A DNA stretch of 57,210 nt from Verrucomicrobia bacterium UBA1211 (lineage in GTDB: Bacteria; Verrucomicrobiota; Kiritimatiellia; RFP12; UBA1067): positions 23,780 to 80,989 of the forward strand of contig DBXN01000140.1 in the NCBI GenBank assembly GCA_002309585.1, read 5' to 3'. A program made the position numbers and the translations under genes. Of this stretch, positions 35,450 to 42,050 are shown piece after piece. The notes below the pieces were generated by a model. That model had not been told where the DNA came from and ran no database searches. It was given only the letters and a program-made list of their open reading frames with translations. Position 1 is the stretch's first letter, and each line of letters starts with the position of its first letter.

Positions 35450-36024
35450 CGTTCTACCAGTGCTTCGCGGAGGGCCGATTCGGAAATGGCTCCTTCGCGG
35501 AGCACCGTCATGCGGTTCTCGGGGTCGATTTTGACGACGGTGCTCGCGATACCGCCGGGGGAGATGCCGCCGTCGATGATGAGGTCGGCTTCCAGACCGA
35601 CATCTTTCAGCGCTTCCGCCGCGGAGCAGGCGGGCATCTGACCGCTGAGATTCGCGCTCGTCACGCGCAGCACACCGCCGCACGCTTTCAGTAGCTGGCG
35701 TGTCGCGTCATGGTCCGGCACACGGAAGCCTTCATACCCCTCCCCGCAGGGCAGCACGAGGGTCAATGCGCCGGGCCAGAAGGTCTCCGCCAGTTTGAGA
35801 GCCGCATCGGGAAGCGTGGCGCCGAAGGCGCGGACCGACGCGAGGTCCGCCGCCAGCAGCGCGATCGGTTTGTCAGTCGGGCGGCCTTTGATCTGGCGGA
35901 TGCGGCGGACCGCGCCCGGACAATCGGGTTTCGCGCCGATGCCGTAGACGGTGTCGGTCGGAAGGATCACGACGCCGCCCGCATCGAGAATCCGTTGCGC
36001 ATGGATGAGTTTCGTGTTTTCCAT
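35446..36024 (-). CDS. tsaC: Threonylcarbamoyl-AMP synthase (TsaC/Sua5 family)
   Basis: Forms threonylcarbamoyl-AMP from threonine, bicarbonate and ATP for the t6A modification of tRNA. The 192-residue product has the family blocks GGVVILPTDTVYGIGA, RQIKGRPTDKPIALL and VTSANLSGQ. I chose the ATG at 36024, preceded by GGTGGAGAAGTG; a longer frame exists to 36060. The start overlaps the stop of the upstream GH110 fusion by one base (TGATG), so a housekeeping tRNA gene is translationally coupled to a glycosidase. The stop overlaps the convergent GH2 gene by four bases (shared TTAA). Confidence 0.93.
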   Translation of the reverse strand: MENTKLIHAQRILDAGGVVILPTDTVYGIGAKPDCPGAVRRIRQIKGRPTDKPIALLAADLASVRAFGATLPDAALKLAETFWPGALTLVLPCGEGYEGFRVPDHDATRQLLKACGGVLRVTSANLSGQMPACSAAEALKDVGLEADLIIDGGISPGGIASTVVKIDPENRMTVLREGAISESALREALVER

Positions 36025-38783
36025 CACTTCTCCACCTTCTGCAACCGGCAGGCATCGCACCGCTCCAGGATGAAAGGCGGTTTCTTCCAGCCCCGGTAAT
36101 CCGTGTTCCAGATCACGGTATTGTCCTCGAAGATGATCTCGTCTGTCGAGAGCGCATAGAGCAACGGGACATCGAATGTCTCGAACCGGTTTCCGGTGAT
36201 CGTGAAGTGGCGGTGGTAGTGCCGTTTCTGGCTATTCTGATCCCGGATCATCGGATAGGCGGAGAGAATGCCGTTGCAGAACTGGAAGACCGAGGTCAGA
36301 CAGTTGCGGAAACGGTTCCCTCGGACGGTGACCTGTTCGCATGCGCCGGATTCGTACCACCCCTGCGCGTCACCCGCGAAGAGGATGGCGGAACCGGAGA
36401 CATGGTCGAAGTCGTTGTCCTCCACCAGCACGGAACGGGGTGTGGTGAAGAGCGCGCCGCGGGCGCGGTTGTTCCGCACCACATTTCCCCGGAAGATCAC
36501 GCTCGGTTGATAATCGGCGTTCTCCACGGCATCGCCCACGCCCAACCCGTCAGGGATCGGGGCGGAGAGGGTTAGGGTGAGTTCGCGGTCATCATGTCTC
36601 ACGATGCCGGCCACTTGACATTCAGGGCCGTTCTCCAGCGTTTTGCCCCGGATGAAGCGCAGGGTGTCGCGGAGGTTGAAGACATCGAAGCCGTAGGCCT
36701 GGCCATGCATATAACGGCAACGGATCCGTCTGTTGTCCTCCACGGCGGTGATACCGAGACAGGTGGAGTGGACGTTGATGGCGTCATCCATCATCGTCTC
36801 AAAAAGGCAGTTTTCGACTGTCACCTCCCCTTTGACGTTGGAGAAATGCGAGGCGTCCGCATGGAGAGTGGTGACCCGTTTGGAGCCGGGGGGGGGAAAA
36901 CAACCCGATTGGCCGTCCAGCGCCTTGCCGGTACCGCGCCAAATGATGTTCTCGGACATCTGCGCGATGACGCCCATGCCCCATGCGGTATGGATCGCGA
37001 TATTCTCCAGAACCGTGTCTTTCGCGTGGTCGATCACGATGGCGGGATAGGGCCGGCGTTCGGGACGCAGACAGACGATGTCCCCGACTTGGGCGCCGGC
37101 CCCGACTTTTGAGAAATCATACGGACAGACCAGGGTTCCGTCCGGACGTTCCGCCTCCACCGTGCCGAAGTAGGCGACATCGCAGGAACGTTCCACGATT
37201 TCGTGCGTGCTGCCCCGGAAGAGCATACTCGAACTGACCGGTGAGGTCCACCCTTCGCCAACAGCCAAAATATGCCCATTATTGACCCAGTAGGGGAAGA
37301 GGGTTTTGTCGATGGTTCCAAGCGTCTTGCCCGCTTCAAATCCGGTGATGGTCATCTCGGAGAGGAAGGGACGGGACCAATCCATCGTCAGGTTCTTGAG
37401 GGTAACCCGATTGGCGCGGAGGATCGCCGCGCCGAGGGTCGCACCGTGGAAAATCAGATGCGCCCCGTTTCCCTGCACGGTCAAATCTGACACGTCGGAG
37501 AAGGGCAGGTTGACCGGATGGGTGGGCGACTGGTCATGGTTGGAGATGAAGAACGCCATCTCCCGTCCCATTCCCACGCCGAAGTGATAGTCGCCCTTCT
37601 CCAGCTCGATCGTGCCGCCCCCCAACCGGCGGATTGCATCGATGGCGGAGAAGAAGGCGGCGGAACAGTCGCGGCCGTCCGGAGCGATGTGAAAAACACG
37701 CTCGCTTCCCTGTTTGGGGAAGAGTGCCAATGCCCATGCCGCCAGCCGTTTCCCCAGCGCTTCCTTCTCCGGCGGATGGATGTTTCCCGACGAGCAGATG
37801 TCCGCGCATTTGACGGCTGTGACATGTGGACAACGTTCGGGAACGCGGAGCTGTGCGGCCTGGATCGCTTTCCATGCCGCATCTTTCCTGTGATCGTAAT
37901 CCGCGATCTGGATGACGGCGAACGGCAGGTCCGGATGAAGCAGATCTTTCCGCCATTGCCCGATCATGGCCGCCAGCAGGTCCGCATAGACGGCGTATTC
38001 ACCCTTGCCGGTGTTGCTTTCACCCTGATACCAGAGAACGCCGGAGACCGGATAGGTGCCGATGAGCCGGAACGCCTTTTCGTACAGGATACCGGGACGG
38101 TTCCACTTTGAGAAGTAGGCGTGGGTGGCGTCGAAATGAAGCTCCTCCTTGGGCAGGACGAAGGCCGGCTGGTTCGCCAACGCGGCGGGCATCCAACTTT
38201 GGATGATGGATGCGCCCTGGTAGACGTTGATCAAACCGATCGCGATTCCTTTTTTAGCCTGCAGGGTCCGGCCGAAGTGGTAACCGATCGCCGACCAATT
38301 GCCGGCGTCGTTTTTCGTGCAGGGGACCCATCCGTCCTCCGGGGTGTGGGGTTCCGGTTCGGGGCGTGGCAGGGAGAACGAACGCATTAAAGGAAGATCC
38401 TCATACCGCTCCTTCGCGGTGTCCGATTCTCCCAATTTGAACTGCATGTTGGATTGGCCCGCCAATAGATAGACCTCCCCGACATAGATGTCCTCAAATG
38501 TGACCGTCCGTCCGTCGAGCGTGAGGTCCAGCGTGTAGGGGCCCCCATACGGTTCAGCCGGAAGTTCAAGGGACCAGTTCCCGTTTGCTGCAACCGCCTC
38601 GGCCCGTTTCCCGTTGAACACGGCAAGGGCTTTGCCCTCACCCGTGCCGTGGATACGGATCGGTCTTCCCGCCGCGAAGACCATGTGGGAGGAGAAAATC
38701 GGGGCGGGTTTCATCTCCGCTTTCGTGCCGGTGGCGGCGAGTGAGAAAAGAATGGTCAGGATGCATGTCGCGCGTTTTGTCAT
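36024..38783 (-). CDS. Fusion: sialate O-acetylesterase (SASA) + GH110 alpha-galactosidase
   Basis: A 919-residue secreted two-enzyme fusion. After a Sec signal (cleavage near TKA at 20-22) comes an SGNH-type sialate O-acetylesterase domain (about 28-358) with the nucleophile in LAGQSNM (Ser111), WYQGESN (251-257) and the catalytic His336 in GNIHPP. Residues ~362-915 form a right-handed beta-helix matching GH110: LHADASHFSNVKG (Asp643), FETMMDDAINVHS (Asp666, Asp667), NNRARGALFTTPRSVLVEDN and GSAILFAGDAQGWYESG. GH110 enzymes remove alpha-1,3-galactose, as in blood-group B. Both catalytic sets look intact. It is coupled to tsaC. The GH110 assignment rests on remembered motifs, not a search. 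Confidence 0.82.
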   Translation of the reverse strand: MTKRATCILTILFSLAATGTKAEMKPAPIFSSHMVFAAGRPIRIHGTGEGKALAVFNGKRAEAVAANGNWSLELPAEPYGGPYTLDLTLDGRTVTFEDIYVGEVYLLAGQSNMQFKLGESDTAKERYEDLPLMRSFSLPRPEPEPHTPEDGWVPCTKNDAGNWSAIGYHFGRTLQAKKGIAIGLINVYQGASIIQSWMPAALANQPAFVLPKEELHFDATHAYFSKWNRPGILYEKAFRLIGTYPVSGVLWYQGESNTGKGEYAVYADLLAAMIGQWRKDLLHPDLPFAVIQIADYDHRKDAAWKAIQAAQLRVPERCPHVTAVKCADICSSGNIHPPEKEALGKRLAAWALALFPKQGSERVFHIAPDGRDCSAAFFSAIDAIRRLGGGTIELEKGDYHFGVGMGREMAFFISNHDQSPTHPVNLPFSDVSDLTVQGNGAHLIFHGATLGAAILRANRVTLKNLTMDWSRPFLSEMTITGFEAGKTLGTIDKTLFPYWVNNGHILAVGEGWTSPVSSSMLFRGSTHEIVERSCDVAYFGTVEAERPDGTLVCPYDFSKVGAGAQVGDIVCLRPERRPYPAIVIDHAKDTVLENIAIHTAWGMGVIAQMSENIIWRGTGKALDGQSGCFPPPGSKRVTTLHADASHFSNVKGEVTVENCLFETMMDDAINVHSTCLGITAVEDNRRIRCRYMHGQAYGFDVFNLRDTLRFIRGKTLENGPECQVAGIVRHDDRELTLTLSAPIPDGLGVGDAVENADYQPSVIFRGNVVRNNRARGALFTTPRSVLVEDNDFDHVSGSAILFAGDAQGWYESGACEQVTVRGNRFRNCLTSVFQFCNGILSAYPMIRDQNSQKRHYHRHFTITGNRFETFDVPLLYALSTDEIIFEDNTVIWNTDYRGWKKPPFILERCDACRLQKVEK

Positions 38784-38901
38784 CGTCTCTGTCCTTTGCG
38801 GATTGCCAAAAGAATCGGTTATTAGTTTAAGGGAATCGGATAGGGTTGACGAGTCAAAATGGATGAGGAGCCTTCAACCGAAAAGTTGCGGATACGACCC
38901 G

Positions 38902-38930
38902 TTGCGTGGCGGGGTGGGGTGTGGTAAACT
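38902..38930 (+). promoter_or_regulatory. Candidate promoter of the aryl-polyene-like operon
   Basis: TTGCGT (38902-38907), 17-base spacer, TAAACT (38925-38930) preceded by TGG (extended -10). It lies 45 bases before the first gene of the cluster and faces the right way. Confidence 0.4.
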
Positions 38931-38974
38931 ATCTTTGTTCGTGAGAGGATGGCGTTGCGGGACGGGATGGTGTG

Positions 38975-40312
38975 ATGGCGAGTGAGGAAGAGAGCAGACG
39001 GGTAACGGAGTTTCAGACATCCGGCAGCACGGGTGTGCCTAAACGGATCGTCAAGACGGAGGCTTCGCTGGAGGCGGATGCCGCGTGTTTGGCGCGGACG
39101 TTTTCAGCATGGCTGAAGGCGCGTCCGACGGTCGTCTCAACCGTCCAGCCCCATCACATGTACGGCCAGCTCTGGCGGATTCGCATGCCCCAAGCCGCGG
39201 GATATCCGGTGGATCCCGCGATCGTCCTCTCTCCCGATGAGCTGCTGGCGCGGGTCGCGCGCTGTCCGGCGGTTCTCTTCGTAACGACGCCTTCCTTCCT
39301 TGAGAAGCTGGTTGACGATCCGATCGTCCGCGCGTTGCCCCGCCGGTTCGCCGGTGTGGTTACGTCCGGAAGCCTGTTGCGGCAACCGCTTTCCGCCCGC
39401 GTCGAAGCGCTGATGGGCGTCTCGCCGATCGAGATATTCGGAAGTACGGAGACGGGCAGCGTGGCCTGGCGCCAACAGTGTGACGGCGCGGCCTGGAGGG
39501 TTTTTGACGGGGTGGAGATCGCGGCTGAGCCGGATGGGAGGCTTCGGGTCGATTCCCCGTTCTGCGTGACGCGCCCCTTTGTGATGAGCGATGGCGTGAC
39601 GCTCCTTTCGCCCCGTTCCTTTCTGCTGGAGGGACGGCGGGACCGGTGCGTGAAGATCTTGGAAAGGATGGTCGCCTTGCCGCAGGTGGAGGCGGCGTTG
39701 CAGACCCATCCCTACATCGATTCGGCCCACGCGGTCGCGTCAGATACGGCGGTGCCGCGCATCTGGGTCTTGGCGACGTTGACCGATGCGGGAAAGGCGG
39801 CGTTGAAGGCATCGACCTATCATGATGTCATCCGCACCCTTTCCCTCGCGATGGGGGAATCCCTGCCGCCGCAGGCGGTTTTCCGCCGCATCCGGTTTGT
39901 CTCATCGCTTCCCTACAATCCTCAAGGAAAACTCACGCTTGAGCGGGTGCTTCCCCTGTTGAAATCCCCGCTTCAGGAACCGGTGGCGGAGGATTGGCGG
40001 TTCGATGGCGAGCGGTTGACCGCCAGTCTGACCTTCATTCCGGATGCCGTCTACTTCCAGGGGCATTTTCCCGGATTTGCGGTCCTGCCGGGTGTGGCGC
40101 AACTCTTCTTCATCCAGCGGTTTCTGGAGCACACCTTTCGGGTGTCGCCGTTTCCCGGCCGGTTGACGCGGTTGAAGTTTCTGAAACCGATCCTTCCGCG
40201 CCGGACGGTCCATTTTGAGCTCGAACGGCTATCCGGGGATCGCTTCTCCTTCCGTTTGTCAGACGGGCAGACGGCTTGCACATCGGGGGTGTTTGAATGC
40301 GGAACACCCTGA
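38975..40312 (+). CDS. Fusion: AMP-dependent acyl ligase + ApeI-like dehydratase
   Basis: First gene of the aryl-polyene-like operon, 445 residues. Residues ~8-330 are an adenylate-forming domain with TSGSTGVPKRIVK (P-loop near residue 12), IEIFGSTETG and YNPQGKLTLERVLPLL (the C-terminal Lys region). It starts directly at the P-loop and so lacks the N-terminal subdomain of ordinary acyl-CoA synthetases; a stop codon at 38942 prevents extension. Residues ~340-445 are a hot-dog dehydratase with YFQGHFPGFAVLPGVAQ (His364). In aryl-polyene clusters these two activities are usually separate genes (ApeH, ApeI). The ATG at 38975 follows a GTG; the ribosome-binding site is weak. Confidence 0.82.
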   Translation: MASEEESRRVTEFQTSGSTGVPKRIVKTEASLEADAACLARTFSAWLKARPTVVSTVQPHHMYGQLWRIRMPQAAGYPVDPAIVLSPDELLARVARCPAVLFVTTPSFLEKLVDDPIVRALPRRFAGVVTSGSLLRQPLSARVEALMGVSPIEIFGSTETGSVAWRQQCDGAAWRVFDGVEIAAEPDGRLRVDSPFCVTRPFVMSDGVTLLSPRSFLLEGRRDRCVKILERMVALPQVEAALQTHPYIDSAHAVASDTAVPRIWVLATLTDAGKAALKASTYHDVIRTLSLAMGESLPPQAVFRRIRFVSSLPYNPQGKLTLERVLPLLKSPLQEPVAEDWRFDGERLTASLTFIPDAVYFQGHFPGFAVLPGVAQLFFIQRFLEHTFRVSPFPGRLTRLKFLKPILPRRTVHFELERLSGDRFSFRLSDGQTACTSGVFECGTP

Positions 40313-40992
40313 AGCCGGTTTGGATTGTCCCGGTCTATCGCCACGTTGAGCCGGTCCGGGAGGTGATCGCGCGCCTCCGGGAGACGCCGTATCCCGTGGT
40401 GGCGGTGGATGACGGAAACGACGTGCCGTTGGCCCTGCCGGATGTGACGGTGCTTCGTCATGCGCGGAATATGGGGAAAGGTGCGGCGATCGCGACGGCT
40501 CTGCGCTGGGCGGAGGGAGAGGGGTATACCCATGCGATCCAGATCGACGCGGATGGCCAGCATCGGATCGCGGACGCCTTGACGCTGGTGGAGAGGGCGG
40601 AGAAGGAACCCGAGGCGTTGATTTCGGGATTCCCCGTGTATGACGCGACGGTTCCCGCCGCGCGGGCGTCGGGACGGAAGGTGACCCGTTTTTTTCTCTG
40701 GCTGGAGACCGGTGTCCGCGATGAGGACGGTTTGTGCGGGTGTCGGGTTTATCCTGCGGCGCGTTCCGTGGCGCTTCTTCCGCTGCTCCGGTGCCGGCGG
40801 ATGGGGTTTGACGCCGAGATCGTTGTCCGCTGGCTTTGGAACGGCTGGCCGTTGCGTTCCCAACCGGTTCATGTGACCTATCCCGAGAATGGTGTTTCCA
40901 ACTTCCGGATGATTCGTGATAATATCGCTTTCTTCATGTTGCACGCCCGGCTCTGTTTCCTGCGGTTGTTCCGATGCTATAAACGGTGCTGA
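40297..40992 (+). CDS. GT2 family glycosyltransferase (ApeJ-like)
   Basis: Cytosolic family-2 glycosyltransferase of 231 residues with no membrane helix. The GT-A fold shows as WIVPVYRHVEPVREVI, VVAVDDGND, LRHARNMGKGAAIATALRWA and the metal-binding IQIDADGQH. GLCGCRVYPA and MGFDAEIVVRWLW complete the pattern. It starts 16 bases inside the ligase-dehydratase gene. In aryl-polyene clusters such a transferase is a regular member and probably decorates the lipid head group; the donor sugar is not predictable. Confidence 0.88.
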   Translation: MRNTLKPVWIVPVYRHVEPVREVIARLRETPYPVVAVDDGNDVPLALPDVTVLRHARNMGKGAAIATALRWAEGEGYTHAIQIDADGQHRIADALTLVERAEKEPEALISGFPVYDATVPAARASGRKVTRFFLWLETGVRDEDGLCGCRVYPAARSVALLPLLRCRRMGFDAEIVVRWLWNGWPLRSQPVHVTYPENGVSNFRMIRDNIAFFMLHARLCFLRLFRCYKRC

Positions 40993-41033
40993 AGGTGGGG
41001 GATGTGGATATGGACGGAGAGAGAGGAGAGAGA

Positions 41034-41450
41034 ATGGGTACGACCTATCGGCATTCGATCAAAATCCCGTTTTACGATGTGGATTCCATGCGGATCGTTT
41101 GGCATGGGCACTATGTGAAATATTTCGAAGAGGCGCGGTGCGGGTTCTTTGAACACCTCGGCATGACTTATGACGAGATGGAGCGGGCGGGATTTCTGAT
41201 TCCCGTGATCGGGCTGACGATCAAGTATGTACGGCCATGCGTCTTCGGGCAGACGATCTGGATCGATGTGACCGCCGACGAGACGAACGACAACCTGCTG
41301 GTTCTCTCCTATCTAGTCCGGGATGCCGCGACGGGCGAACGGATGTGTAAGGGAAGTACCCGTCACGCCGCCGTGAACCGCGATACGCGCGAACTGCTTT
41401 TTGAGTTGCCCGCTGAGTTTTTGCGGCGGATGAGGGGAGGTAAGGCATGA
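41034..41450 (+). CDS. 4HBT-type acyl thioesterase (ApeK/YbgC-like)
   Basis: Hot-dog thioesterase of 138 residues. The signature YDVDSMRIVWHGHYVKYFEEAR contains the catalytic Asp17 (about residues 14-35) and the length is that of YbgC. I chose the ATG at 41034, which follows a strong AGAGGAGAGAGA; the frame is open up to 40986 within the preceding gene. The gap to the glycosyltransferase is 41 bases. The next gene starts in an ATGA overlap. In aryl-polyene clusters this enzyme is thought to release or edit acyl-ACP intermediates. Confidence 0.9.
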   Translation: MGTTYRHSIKIPFYDVDSMRIVWHGHYVKYFEEARCGFFEHLGMTYDEMERAGFLIPVIGLTIKYVRPCVFGQTIWIDVTADETNDNLLVLSYLVRDAATGERMCKGSTRHAAVNRDTRELLFELPAEFLRRMRGGKA

Positions 41451-42034
41451 GAAAATGGATTTGGCTGATGGTTGCGGCCTCTCTGGCGCTGACGCTGCGG
41501 GCGAAAGAACCGCCCGCCCGTTTCGTGTCGGCGGTGAGGCGCGCGTTGGATGCCGATGCGGAATGGACGATGGCGAAGACCACGGTCTCGCCGGCATTGA
41601 CGGTTGAATCGTCCGGGGTCGTCTCCTGTTTCGCGGGACGGGGAATCGTCTGGCAGATGCGCGAGCCGTTTATGCATGAGTATCGGATGACGACCAACAC
41701 GCTGGCGATCGTCTCGGAGCTCGGCACGGAGACGAAGGGGTTAAAGGATTTGCCGTATTACGCCTCGATCCGTCAGCAGACCGATCGCCTTCTGGCGGGA
41801 GAGACGGCGCCGTTCTCGGATGCCTTCAACTGGACGTGGGAAGAGGTCGGTACGGGATGGACGATGCGGCTTCTCCCGAAGCGGCGTCAATTTTCCCGAT
41901 GGGTCAAGCAGGTGACGATCTGGGGCGGAGAGGCCATCGACCGCACGGCGATTGTTTACGCGAGCGGCGATCAGGCGGATATCCGGTTCAAGGAAACGGG
42001 ACAGAAGCTGCACAAGCTATGGGAAACAGAGTGA
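41447..42034 (+). CDS. LolA-like periplasmic carrier (ApeL-like)
   Basis: Exported 195-residue protein with a Sec signal (MRKWIWLMVAASLALTLRA). The rest reads as a LolA/LolB-type half-barrel: EWTMAKTTVSPALTVESSG, GRGIVWQMREPFMHEYRMT and the late WTMRLLPKRRQFSRWVKQV strand pair. Proteins of this kind accompany MMPL exporters in aryl-polyene clusters and are thought to carry the product across the periplasm. The start overlaps the thioesterase stop (ATGA). The exporter gene begins 16 bases after its stop. Confidence 0.85.
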   Translation: MRKWIWLMVAASLALTLRAKEPPARFVSAVRRALDADAEWTMAKTTVSPALTVESSGVVSCFAGRGIVWQMREPFMHEYRMTTNTLAIVSELGTETKGLKDLPYYASIRQQTDRLLAGETAPFSDAFNWTWEEVGTGWTMRLLPKRRQFSRWVKQVTIWGGEAIDRTAIVYASGDQADIRFKETGQKLHKLWETE

Positions 42035-42050
42035 GGCGGGCGCGCATCGG

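Noticed and set aside
38614..38985. 123-codon frame upstream of the ligase gene as the missing N-terminal ligase subdomain
   Set aside because: It is in a different frame, overlaps the divergent GH110 gene's start in antisense and shows no adenylation-domain motif.
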